A stretch of DNA of 64,000 bases from Pseudobdellovibrionaceae bacterium (lineage in GTDB: Bacteria; Bdellovibrionota; Bdellovibrionia; Bdellovibrionales; Bdellovibrionaceae). The stretch spans positions 806,001-870,000 of the forward strand of contig JAHBUS010000001.1 in assembly GCA_019637955.1 (NCBI GenBank). The letters are read 5' to 3'. Shown piece by piece: positions 40,401 through 48,057 of the stretch. The notes beneath the pieces are model-generated. The model was not told the DNA's origin. It ran no database searches and was given only the letters and a program-made list of their open reading frames with translations. Positions within the stretch are counted from its first letter, which is position 1, and every line of letters starts with the position of its first letter. The position numbers and the translations under genes are program-made.

Positions 40401-43400
40401 TCTCTACAACTCGAGCCCCACGGGCACGGGCGGCGGCCGCGTGTGCACGCTCGTCGGAAATCCGAGCATGGGTCATGGACAGGATATCTACACGGACCCG
40501 ACGCTTCTCAAAGCACGTCCCTATCAGATTATCGAGATCGAAACGAATGTCTTCGTCTTCACCGATCACATCAACCACTCGGTGATCTTGTACAATGCCA
40601 ATCCGAATGGAGCGAACAAGTCTTACTTCGGTCAAACGGTCCCCCCACGAACGGCAAAAGTCGTTCTGGGGAATGGAGCCGCGGGACGCAACAGCGATGC
40701 GTCGTCGCCCGTCGCCGCTTACCAAACCGTCGGCACGGCGCCCACTCAAGTGAGCATGCCGTCCTTTAAACTCAATGAACCGCGCGGAATCGCTTACGAT
40801 TCGACACGAAGTATCCTTTACGTTGCGGATCGGTACAACCGCCGCGTTCTTGCGGTCAATTCCTCCGGAATGGTCTCTCGCGTGTTGGGTCTCACGGCCG
40901 GTGGAAACACACAAAATACGACGACGAATCCCGCCACGGAAACGTTCGGTTACGATCAAGTTTGTTTGGAGCCCATGGGTCTGGCGATCGCGGGCCGCTA
41001 CCTTTATGTGGGTTGTTGGGCTCAGCATGTGATTAAGCGCGTGAATATCGACAATCCCGCCACCACGGCCACTTACGGATTAACCCTCACCGTCGTGGGC
41101 CGACAAAATGGTTCGGGCTCCAACGTCGTTTCACCGATCGGCTCTGTGAGTCCTGACGGCGCCGGCGGCGCAAGCACCGTCGCCGCAACCGGAGCCGTTG
41201 CTTACGCGAACAACGTGATCAACCTTGCTGCCGACGGTGCAGGTCTGATCTATTGGATCGAGCGCGCCGGGAGCAGCCAAGGTCTGCGCTTACGCGCTTA
41301 CAATCCCACCGGCTCACCGGTCACCTTCTACACGACCGCGCCGAACTCGGATCACGTCTCGCTCTCGGGCATCTTCAACTTCCATGCTTTTGATCTGACA
41401 GGCGCTTCGCTGACGTCATCGAGCTTCCAAGCCAACATCGTCAATGCGACGGCGGGCACCTTGGGTGCCGTTGGCGTCACGTCAAATGCCAACTTGGGCG
41501 TGAATGTTTGTCACATGGTCAACACGCGTCTTCTCGATGCGGGCTCCAACCCGATCACCTTGGCCTCACCTCAAGTTGTCGCGATGGCCGTGACCGCGGG
41601 AACCGGCGCCTTCTACTCGGATGCGAGCTGCACCACCGCTTTGCCGAGCAGCCAATTCACGATTCCGGCGGGCGCGAGCCAAGGCTCCGTCTTCGTCAAG
41701 ATGACCGCGGCTTCGGCCTACACCCTGCGTGCCACTGCGGGCGCCGTCAACAACACGTCCTCCGGGACCGTTGTCGCCACGACGACCACGGCCACGACGG
41801 TGCGCCTCACAGCGCCGCCGCGCTTTAAGCCCAATGAATGCGCAATGGTTGAATTGTCGCTCGCCAATGGAACCACCCCCGCCATTTTGGCCGCGGGCCG
41901 CGTGGTCTCGCCCACCACGAACAACTACGGTAGCTTCTATTCGGACGCCTCTTGCACGGCGCAAATTGACCGGGTGACCTTCTCGTCGAGCCAGGCCACT
42001 CAGTTCGCGTACTTCCGTCGAACGGTCACGATCCCCTCGGGATGGACCGGAACGCTCACGGGCTACAACAACTCGGCGGCGGCTTCCTACGGCGAGTACA
42101 CGAACAACGTGCGCATCGGACAAATGCGCTTCGAAGATGGCCAAACAGGTTTGGATATTCTTCGTAACGGATCGACCGGACTTCCCGACGGCTTTGCCTA
42201 CTCAAACCAATCTCAGCACTACGTTTCCTTCATCAACTTGCTTGGCGTGGATCCCGGGCTTGGGGTTGGTGTCTCGTCGCAATCGGCGAATATCATCTTT
42301 GGTCAGTTGAACAACGTGAGTACGCCGACCGATATCACCGGCGGCTACAACGGTGAAGATCAAGCCGCTCTCGGAACCCGCTTGAATCAGCCGACGTCGG
42401 CCAACTTCAATCTGGCGGGCAATCGCATCTTGATCGCCGATTACGTCAACAACCGAGGCCGAACGTACGAGATGGACGCCCAAGGCTTTGCCCGCACGTC
42501 GATCGGTGCGGGACGACAGCGTGACCGCGTCGGCGTGACGACGCTCGACTCGACCGCCGTCGCCCTCGTCAATCCGTACAAGCTGGAGTTCTTCAACAAC
42601 TACATCTATTTCTCCGAGTACGGAAATCACCGCATTCGCCGCACCAACTTAGCCTCGGGCGTGACCGAGGTGATCGCGGGGAACGGAACGACCGGAACTC
42701 CCACCGAGGGGAATGATGCGACCTTCGACAATATGAACAACCCGCGCGGCTTTAAAGTGATCGCTTACCCGTCTACGACGTCGCCAACCAACTACGTTCT
42801 GTTCTATGCCGAGACTTGCCAAGTTCGCGCCGTGAATTTGAGCGGCCCCACGATCAGCAACTTCTTTGGCGTGGGCAACCTGCTTCCCGGAAAAGTGAAA
42901 ACGATCGCGGGTGATACGGCCAACGGCTGTGCGACCTGGTCGACGCTTCCCAATAGCGATGGGATGTCGGCGTTAACAGCTCGTCTTAACGTTCCCGAAG
43001 ATTTGGCGTACATGGATGGCGAACTCTACATCATCTCGGCGTCGGATCACTGTCTGCTGCGCTTGACGACGGATGGCAAATTGTACCGTCCCCAAGGACC
43101 GTCCTCATGCTCGACCACGGCGCCGACGACGAACGATGCAACGATGGACGTCATGCGCACACGCACGCCCAAATCGTTCTCGCCCGACGTGGCGAATCCG
43201 GGCAACTACTTCTTGATCGACCAGTACGGCGACACCACGGGGTTCATCCGTTACATCAACAACTCGCTGGGCCTGGTGTCATTTAAGAACTCGGCCCCGA
43301 TCCCCGTTGCGGGCCGAGCCAATGGCAGCGCGCCTCCCCTCGTGAAAACGGTGTACCAATACAGCGCGACGTCGGGTGCGAGCGGTGTCGGCGGTGTGGC

Positions 43401-43722
43401 GACTTGGGTTCAGACGACCGGCTCCTCGGGAAGCAACGACAAAGTTTGTTGGACCGCTGGCGTCGTCAATGATGGCTCCAACGGTGCTCATGCGATCTAC
43501 TGTGCCAACCGGTTCCAGGACGATGACGGTGCTTTGGCAGCCGGTCCCTCGAACGGCTCAGGAATCCGTGGCGGCGCGCCTCTGGACCGCGAGCAGGAGA
43601 AGATCAGCCGTCTGAACGCGACCTTCTACGCTCCTTACGGGATCGCTTTTGATGATGACGGCAATCTGTACATCTCGGAATACAACAACCATATCATCCG
43701 CATGATTCGACGTTGGTGGTAA
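37408..43722 (+). CDS. Giant lipoprotein with Ig-like tandem modules and an NHL beta-propeller
   Basis: 2,104 residues. A lipoprotein signal (VLLTGC) is followed by about ten alternating 90-residue modules. Type A has a Cys pair around SC.V.W.LNG; type B ends in the motif DGYD...C.W, seen in codons near 38098, 38645, 39205, 39765 and 40333, so the A+B pair repeats every 547-568 bp. From about residue 1000 comes a six-bladed NHL-type propeller (LNEPRGIAYD, ILYVADRYNRRVLAV, NYIYFSEYGNHRIRR, LYIISASDHCLLRL, YGIAFDDDGNLYISEYNNHI), interrupted after blade two by further Ig-like modules (about 41340-42130). Probably a surface-anchored stalk presenting a binding head. ATG 37408 follows GAGGAA. Confidence 0.8.
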   Translation: MELTKFARMNPLGSTRQVTSLFLSLFASSSLVLLTGCPGGGGSDFAGLDNTNKGADNVPCKIDSETPVANSLKVAAASGTKTLFTISPSTSSCKVFYFVNGVRVNSTSSNFIELDSTTLTAGVNTIRVEANNSLGSDNFEWQVTKNTPPTCSRTSPTASAVNMAATASQAFTVGGTPEAGETLSFRWLLEGSTNAALVETISGSTASQAMFTASSALVGVKTISAEVSDGYDVTTCSWSANIGQECQLTAKSPNVSSIRMASAAGSSNGFSVTASTSSCLVSWTLNGADMTGNGTSRTVQSTELGVGSNVLKAEVSSSSGTTSQIWTVVKNSPPTCAQSPSATGNTISAGATINLNATITDANNDPVTWSWRQNGSSTSSPPVSISNGSGTSNAAFTPTSSHIGFNSFELRMDDGYDTAICNWSVQVYPQCSIGSVSPAGTTTTIPNLGTNSNAFSVVPSDGSCNISWSLNGINLGTNAAFVNLLSSSFATSSNLAVTVSNASSSQTHTWNVTKNTPPVCATFNPVNTGTNLAVSTTRAFTATLTDANAGQSHSYDWRLDGATPSATYFTSSNGTLSSTGTWTALNAQVGSHNLTLNVNDGYDSVACTWPVDVLRNCAVSSATPSASSLRVSFAPTTVTSFGVVPNDPSCSIVWKLNGSTVASDVNFRDFTSSTLTSGTPDTVTATLTNAVGSTTRSWTVAKNSRPVCSSQSPSASGNTINVGGSQIFTGNATDAESDALAFSWTFNGANAGLFSGVTNATFSSSATLNAGLGQVGNNQTVALTMNDGYDSTTCTWGVDVVDPNSAQIISWTPTQDPAVILSTGSQTFTVSATGTGLSYAWYLDTVLQSSKTTSAETFANTDMTIGNHVIKVVVTDTYGNTAEKSFNVKRNAAPSKTSFIPNIAGVTTYKLNYSSTMNFSIAATDANGDTLAYTWTLDNASNSAIVAGGNPYEASLQPNGSTLLLGPHTVKVSISDGYETTTQSWNVMINMFSNECNDLYNSSPTGTGGGRVCTLVGNPSMGHGQDIYTDPTLLKARPYQIIEIETNVFVFTDHINHSVILYNANPNGANKSYFGQTVPPRTAKVVLGNGAAGRNSDASSPVAAYQTVGTAPTQVSMPSFKLNEPRGIAYDSTRSILYVADRYNRRVLAVNSSGMVSRVLGLTAGGNTQNTTTNPATETFGYDQVCLEPMGLAIAGRYLYVGCWAQHVIKRVNIDNPATTATYGLTLTVVGRQNGSGSNVVSPIGSVSPDGAGGASTVAATGAVAYANNVINLAADGAGLIYWIERAGSSQGLRLRAYNPTGSPVTFYTTAPNSDHVSLSGIFNFHAFDLTGASLTSSSFQANIVNATAGTLGAVGVTSNANLGVNVCHMVNTRLLDAGSNPITLASPQVVAMAVTAGTGAFYSDASCTTALPSSQFTIPAGASQGSVFVKMTAASAYTLRATAGAVNNTSSGTVVATTTTATTVRLTAPPRFKPNECAMVELSLANGTTPAILAAGRVVSPTTNNYGSFYSDASCTAQIDRVTFSSSQATQFAYFRRTVTIPSGWTGTLTGYNNSAAASYGEYTNNVRIGQMRFEDGQTGLDILRNGSTGLPDGFAYSNQSQHYVSFINLLGVDPGLGVGVSSQSANIIFGQLNNVSTPTDITGGYNGEDQAALGTRLNQPTSANFNLAGNRILIADYVNNRGRTYEMDAQGFARTSIGAGRQRDRVGVTTLDSTAVALVNPYKLEFFNNYIYFSEYGNHRIRRTNLASGVTEVIAGNGTTGTPTEGNDATFDNMNNPRGFKVIAYPSTTSPTNYVLFYAETCQVRAVNLSGPTISNFFGVGNLLPGKVKTIAGDTANGCATWSTLPNSDGMSALTARLNVPEDLAYMDGELYIISASDHCLLRLTTDGKLYRPQGPSSCSTTAPTTNDATMDVMRTRTPKSFSPDVANPGNYFLIDQYGDTTGFIRYINNSLGLVSFKNSAPIPVAGRANGSAPPLVKTVYQYSATSGASGVGGVATWVQTTGSSGSNDKVCWTAGVVNDGSNGAHAIYCANRFQDDDGALAAGPSNGSGIRGGAPLDREQEKISRLNATFYAPYGIAFDDDGNLYISEYNNHIIRMIRRWW

Positions 43723-43723
43723 T

Positions 43724-44176
43724 ATGAAATTGAAAGCACAATTCCAATTCGCGCTGATCTTCGTTATCGCCGCCGGCTGTCTGGGCGGCGCTGGCTGGCT
43801 CTACTTCAAAGGCCGAAAGACCCCGCCTTCGGCCGCCGTGGCCTTTGATGCCAAGGCCTATCAAGACGCCGTGGTCGTCCGGTACCAAGAGAAGTCACAA
43901 TTGATCACCTCGATTTTGCAGCAAATCAAAGTCGAGGATGAGAATATCAAAGGCATCCAGGCGCACATCCCCGGCTGGAAGGCTCTGACCGCGCAAGATG
44001 CGTCGGAGATCGAAGAGCTCAATTCGCATTTGGACACGTGGTTCTCGGGTCACCTTGATCAAGTCCAGTCCAAGATCGGCAAAAATACCGAGCTCAAATC
44101 TCTCATGACAAAGCTGTCCAAACTGGACCAGACCATCTCGGGCGAACGCGCCCGCCTTTTGTCCGCAAAACTCTGA
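43724..44176 (+). CDS. Small membrane-anchored coiled-coil protein
   Basis: A 150-residue protein with one N-terminal membrane segment or signal (FALIFVIAAGCLGGAGWLYF), then a mostly helical extracytoplasmic part with heptad-like spacing (SQLITSILQQIKVEDENIKG, LMTKLSKLDQTISGERARLL). It starts 1 bp after the giant lipoprotein stop codon and is probably translated from the same mRNA, so it may assist that protein. A hairpin follows at 44183-44205. Family not recognised. Confidence 0.6.
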   Translation: MKLKAQFQFALIFVIAAGCLGGAGWLYFKGRKTPPSAAVAFDAKAYQDAVVVRYQEKSQLITSILQQIKVEDENIKGIQAHIPGWKALTAQDASEIEELNSHLDTWFSGHLDQVQSKIGKNTELKSLMTKLSKLDQTISGERARLLSAKL

Positions 44177-44182
44177 CTCAAC

Positions 44183-44205
44183 AGAACTCTCTTTTGGAGA
44201 GTTCT
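44183..44205 (+). terminator. Probable terminator after the giant lipoprotein operon
   Basis: AGAACTCTC (44183-44191), TTTTG, GAGAGTTCT (44197-44205), a perfect 9-bp stem. The following tract (CCATATTTCCC) is only weakly T-rich, so termination may be partial. Confidence 0.6.
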
Positions 44206-44237
44206 CCATATTTCCCTAAGTTCACGCACCCTTATAA

Positions 44238-44296
44238 GTGAGTCGTTCCGAAACTGGACTCACCCGCCCACTCCCGGATGCCGATGACATCGGCAT
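44238..44296 (+). other. Two stem-loops in the leader of the motor operon
   Basis: First GTGAGTC (44238-44244) and GACTCAC (44257-44263). Second ATGCCGAT, GAC, ATCGGCAT (44278-44296), a perfect 8-bp stem that includes the first two bases of the start codon at 44295 and covers the place where a ribosome binding site would be. Confidence 0.55.
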
Positions 44297-44900
44297 GGAA
44301 ACTCAAAAAATTCTCGCAATCTTAACTTTCGCATCGATGATTTCAGCCTGCGCGTCGACCACGTACCGCATTCAATCTTCGCCCTCCGAGGCCGAAGTTG
44401 ATTTCGTTTACAAGAGCGGCACCCGCAAGAGCATGGGAAAAACCCCGCTCTCGTTGAACGCGTCGGAAGCGAATCCCAATAAAGAGTCTTTCCAAATCGA
44501 AGTGCGCAAAGATGGTTTCGACCGCCAAGCGGTTTTCGTTCCTGAGTCCTCGTTCTCGAAAAACCTCGAAGTGAACGTCAACCTCACCGCCGATGCGCGC
44601 TCGGGCGATGCCAAAAAAGGCGATGCTGCGTTTAACGATATCGCCTCTGCGGTTGCCGACGTGCAAAAAGATATTCAAACGAAGAACTACGAAATCGCGC
44701 TCACCAAGCTCAACCGCATGGTTGCGCAGTATCCCAGCGTGTCGACTTTCTACAGCCTGACGGGCAATGTCCACTACCTGGAGCGCCGGCTTGAAAAGGC
44801 ACTGGCCTCTTACAAGCGCGCACTTGAACTGAATCCGAATTCGTCCGAGCTTCAAAAAATTATCGAGAAGCTCGACGGTCTGAATGGGGGATCGCGATGA
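44295..44900 (+). CDS. PEGA and TPR lipoprotein of the Mot/FliFG-like operon
   Basis: A 201-residue lipoprotein (signal ILAILTFASMISAC). The mature N-terminal part is a PEGA-type beta domain (YRIQSSPSEAEVDFVY, then GKTPLSLNA and FQIEVRKDGFDRQ). The C-terminal third has two TPR motifs (NYEIALTKLNRMVAQYPSV, RLEKALASYKRALELNPNS). PEGA domains are common in surface-layer or envelope complexes; TPRs suggest protein contacts. It is the first of five coupled genes and its stop codon overlaps motA (ATGA). ATG 44295 is taken for the lipoprotein signal; the hairpin over the start is unusual. Confidence 0.75.
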   Translation: METQKILAILTFASMISACASTTYRIQSSPSEAEVDFVYKSGTRKSMGKTPLSLNASEANPNKESFQIEVRKDGFDRQAVFVPESSFSKNLEVNVNLTADARSGDAKKGDAAFNDIASAVADVQKDIQTKNYEIALTKLNRMVAQYPSVSTFYSLTGNVHYLERRLEKALASYKRALELNPNSSELQKIIEKLDGLNGGSR

Positions 44901-45682
44901 TCTTACTTCCTGTCTTAATCTTCTTGTCCGGCTTTTTCATGACGGTGGCGATCCGCCATCTCGATCAGTCGGTTTCGAGCTACTACGACTTCGTCGCCTT
45001 GGTGATGGTCGTGGGGGGAACATTCACTCTTGGCGTTGTGCTGCTTCCTTGGGAGTACCGCAAAGACATCGTCACGGCGGTCAAGTTTTTGTTCCGTCCC
45101 GAGAAGCGCCAGTACAAAGATGCGATGCGCGAAGTCCTGCACGTTTTGCAGACCGGGCGCGTGAACGCGTCGATGGGCAACAAATTTCTCTATCAGCGCA
45201 TTTTACAAGATGGGTCCGAGCTCGTTCAGCTGGGCTTCCCCCGCGAACGCCTCGAAGAGGTTCTCTCCGAACGGGTCTTTCACTCGGTGAAGCGTTGGAA
45301 GAAAATCGCCTCTTCGGTGAAAAACTTGGCGAAATACCCTCCCGCGTTCGGTTTGATGGGAACGGTTTTCGGTCTCGTGAATATCATGAAGTCGCTCGCG
45401 GGCGCGGCGGATGCCGGCAAGCTTGGAGTCGAAATGTCGGTCGCTCTCGTCGCGACGATGTACGGTCTTTTGATGGCCAACTTCATCGTCAATCCCATCG
45501 GCGAATTGATTTCGAAGAAGGCCGAAGAAGAAGAAGAGTACGCGCAAGTCGCGATGGAAGCGATTTTGATGTTGAAAGACGAAACTCCCCTGCTCGAATC
45601 GGTTGAGCTTCTCAATTCGCTCGTTCCCGAGGAGCAACGGCAAGGCTTCGCCTCTTTAACCGCGGGAAGTGATGCTGCATGA
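44897..45682 (+). CDS. MotA/PomA-type stator channel subunit
   Basis: 261 residues with the four-helix MotA layout: two N-terminal helices (LLPVLIFLSGFFMTV, DFVALVMVVGGTFTLGVVL), a cytosolic domain (about 55-155) and two C-terminal helices. The conserved prolines of helices three and four are present (KYPPAFGLMGTVFGL and LLMANFIVNPIGELI). The cytosolic segment includes the charged helix LVQLGFPRERLEEVLSER. MotA with MotB forms an ion channel that generates torque on FliG. ATG overlaps the stop of the PEGA/TPR gene. The MotA type (not the three-helix TolQ/ExbB type) separates it from the 55.6-kb homologue. Confidence 0.9.
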   Translation: MILLPVLIFLSGFFMTVAIRHLDQSVSSYYDFVALVMVVGGTFTLGVVLLPWEYRKDIVTAVKFLFRPEKRQYKDAMREVLHVLQTGRVNASMGNKFLYQRILQDGSELVQLGFPRERLEEVLSERVFHSVKRWKKIASSVKNLAKYPPAFGLMGTVFGLVNIMKSLAGAADAGKLGVEMSVALVATMYGLLMANFIVNPIGELISKKAEEEEEYAQVAMEAILMLKDETPLLESVELLNSLVPEEQRQGFASLTAGSDAA

Positions 45683-46359
45683 AGAACCGCCGTCAACGCC
45701 ACATTTCCCATCAGGAAGTCGATAGCGAGGGCTCATGGGCCATCAGCTATGGTGATATGGTGACGTTGCTTTTGACGTTCTTCATCATCTTTTTCACCAC
45801 CGACAAGTTCGAAATGCAGAAGTCGCTGAAGCTCGATGTGTTGGCCAAGCAAGCCAAGATGAGCCGCGACATCGCTTCGGTTGTTGATCAAGCGATGTTC
45901 CCTGACAAGAAACTTCAAGACGAGGTTCATGGCCGCGTCTATCAAGACGGTCAGCGCGTGATCATCGAGTTTTCGGGCGTCTCCTTTTTTAGAAGCGGTC
46001 AGACCGAACTGACAAAGCAGGCCAAAGCCTCCCTGCAAAAGTTCTACGACGTGTACGCGCCTCATATGGGGCAGTACTCGCTGGGAATCCGTTCGTTCAC
46101 CGACACGCGAAAAATCCCGCACAACAAGTACCGTTTCCAAGACAATCTGGAACTCTCGGCCCTGCGCTCGATCTCGGTCATGAGGTTCTTCCAGAAAGCC
46201 GGCGTTCCGCTCTCAAATATGAAATTGAGCGGAAACGGCGAATTGAAACTGAGTGAAAACGATTTAGAAAATATACCGGCTTCGGATCGCAAGCCCTCGT
46301 CCGTGCATGACCTTGCGCGAACGGCAGTTCTGGTGATCGAACCTCGGGGGGACAAATGA
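45679..46359 (+). CDS. MotB-type stator subunit with OmpA-like peptidoglycan-binding domain
   Basis: 226 residues. A short cytosolic N-terminus leads into one membrane helix WAISYGDMVTLLLTFFIIFF, with the ion-carrying Asp at residue 26. A plug or linker region (50-90) follows, then an OmpA/MotB C-terminal domain (100-222) including SFTDTRKIP, NLELSALRSISVMRFF and SGNGE. It anchors the stator to peptidoglycan. Both ends overlap neighbours as ATGA, so stoichiometric expression with MotA and the FliF/FliG-like protein is expected. Confidence 0.9.
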   Translation: MKNRRQRHISHQEVDSEGSWAISYGDMVTLLLTFFIIFFTTDKFEMQKSLKLDVLAKQAKMSRDIASVVDQAMFPDKKLQDEVHGRVYQDGQRVIIEFSGVSFFRSGQTELTKQAKASLQKFYDVYAPHMGQYSLGIRSFTDTRKIPHNKYRFQDNLELSALRSISVMRFFQKAGVPLSNMKLSGNGELKLSENDLENIPASDRKPSSVHDLARTAVLVIEPRGDK

Positions 46360-48056
46360 AACTAGCCATCTTTTTTTCGATTCTGATGTCTTGGGTCCTG
46401 GTGGGCCAAGCTCAGGTCGCCAAACGCCATCCTCGCGTCATGGAACTCGAGCGCATGTTGCAAAACGACGTTCAAACGTCGGTGCGTGACATCCTGCCCG
46501 GTCAGTCCTTTCACGTGAAAGTGATGATCGATCCGCTTCACCGTCAGACGGTCAGCAATGGCGGACGCGAAGCTCTTCCCTACTTTGAAGCCTCGGAAGA
46601 GATCAAAGACGAGTGGGATGATCCGAACCGCAGCGACTTCGAACTCTTGGGCCGCGTGAACCGCATTTCGGTGAAGGCCTACGTGCCCGGAACGCTCTCC
46701 CCCGAACAAGTCACCGAAGTCAAAGCCGCGATCACCAATCGCATTCCCTTCGTTGAAGGACGCGATCTCGTCGAGGTGGAGCAAAAAAATTGGCCCCTGC
46801 CTCCCGACCACAACCGTTACACGTCGTGGATTTTGGGCTTGGGCGTCGTGATGCTCTTGCTCTTGGGCTTGGTCTACTTTGTCGTGTCGTCTTTGGCGAC
46901 CAACCGCATTTCAAAAGCCATCAAGACCATCAAGATCTCGACGGCTGACGGCGGCGGCGCTGGCGGCGGCATGAACGCGGGCTTTGCGCCCGCAGCCGGC
47001 CCTTCGACGCCCCAAACGGGTGGCGGCGGCAGTTTCGGTGATGCCGGACGCGTTCAGATGAACGACACGATCCGCATGACCGAAGTCATCATGGGTCTCG
47101 TTAAAAATTTCGAATCTTCGCACTCGTTCCCGACCCTCGAGGACATGACGACGTTTGAGCAGTACTTCAGCTCGCACCCCCGCTCGGTGGGCGCGCTGCT
47201 GGCCGAGTTTCCCTCGGCGCTGAAGTCAAAAGTCTTCTCGTACAGTTACTCGAACTCTTGGCTCAAAGGCTTGACCGATCCTGGCGATATCGACCCGATC
47301 TCGTTCGAGCTCATGAACAAGTTGGCGCGCTTCGATCGCGCCTCCGAGTCGCATGATTGGAATGAACTTCTCATTCTCTGCTGGCGCCTAGAATCAGCCC
47401 TGCCCGCGTTCTTGAAGCGCCTGGACTCGGCGGACAGCCTTTTGATCTTAAAATCGCTGCCGCAATCCATCGCGATTCAAACCGCTCGCGAACTGATGCC
47501 CGGAGAATGGGCGGCGGTTTTGAAACGCGGCGGTCCCCAGAAAACGCTCTCGCCCGAAACGATCGAGAAGTACAAGAAGATGGCGCTCGAAGCCAAGCCC
47601 TTGCGCGGTCTCGCGGTTCTGAATCAGTACCGCAAAGACGTGGACTTGATTAAGTACCTCAAAGTTTGCGATCCCGTTTTCGAAAAAGAGATCTACGGCG
47701 CGGCTCCGGCCGAGTCGGCTTTAGCTTCGCTGCGTCCTCCTTTCTACCCGGTGTTGGACGCGTCTTCCGATGAGGTGCGCGGCTTTGCCTCGCAAGTTTC
47801 GATCGAAGACTGGTCGTTGGCTCTTTTGAATGTTCCCCGCGCTTTGCGTTCGAACATCGAAAGCACGTTCTCGGACAAGCAAAAGTTCCGCTTGATCGAG
47901 TTGCTCAAACGCTACGACCGCTCGCCCGTGGACGCCGCCGTGATTGGCGAAGCGCGCGAACGTGTCGGCCGTTACTACCGCGACTACACGGCAAGCAAAG
48001 CTCAGGCGCCGACGGCCTCTGAGCCCGCTCCCACAGCGATGGACGAGGCGGCATAA
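46356..48056 (+). CDS. FliF-FliG-like fusion protein (ring-building domain joined to rotor domain)
   Basis: 566 residues. Signal-like first helix (1-19). Residues 35-145 resemble the FliF third ring-building motif region: LERMLQNDVQTSVRDILPG, then LLGRVNRISVKAYVPGTLS and IPFVEGRDLVEVEQ, directly before a membrane helix (157-179), as in FliF. A Gly-rich linker (195-230) leads to a FliG-like part: SHPRSVGALLAEFPSAL (273-289) parallels the FliG EHPQ helix, and FYPVLDASSDEVRGFASQV plus SIEDWSLALLNVPRALRSN (463-500) parallel the FliG C-terminal domain, up to EARERVGRYYRDY. In my alignment Lys and Glu stand where E. coli FliG has R281 and D288. FliF and FliG are normally separate. Coupled to MotB by ATGA. 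Confidence 0.7.
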   Translation: MKLAIFFSILMSWVLVGQAQVAKRHPRVMELERMLQNDVQTSVRDILPGQSFHVKVMIDPLHRQTVSNGGREALPYFEASEEIKDEWDDPNRSDFELLGRVNRISVKAYVPGTLSPEQVTEVKAAITNRIPFVEGRDLVEVEQKNWPLPPDHNRYTSWILGLGVVMLLLLGLVYFVVSSLATNRISKAIKTIKISTADGGGAGGGMNAGFAPAAGPSTPQTGGGGSFGDAGRVQMNDTIRMTEVIMGLVKNFESSHSFPTLEDMTTFEQYFSSHPRSVGALLAEFPSALKSKVFSYSYSNSWLKGLTDPGDIDPISFELMNKLARFDRASESHDWNELLILCWRLESALPAFLKRLDSADSLLILKSLPQSIAIQTARELMPGEWAAVLKRGGPQKTLSPETIEKYKKMALEAKPLRGLAVLNQYRKDVDLIKYLKVCDPVFEKEIYGAAPAESALASLRPPFYPVLDASSDEVRGFASQVSIEDWSLALLNVPRALRSNIESTFSDKQKFRLIELLKRYDRSPVDAAVIGEARERVGRYYRDYTASKAQAPTASEPAPTAMDEAA

Positions 48057-48057
48057 A

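Noticed and set aside
39697-41028. 443-codon open frame antisense to the giant lipoprotein
   Set aside because: Arg/Val/Asp-rich shadow of the repeat modules with no homology-like motif.
44897-46359. MotA/MotB-like pair considered as ZorA/ZorB of a Zorya defence system
   Set aside because: ZorA has a long cytosolic coiled tail, absent here; there is no ZorC, ZorD or nuclease gene, and the neighbours are envelope and FliF/FliG-like proteins.
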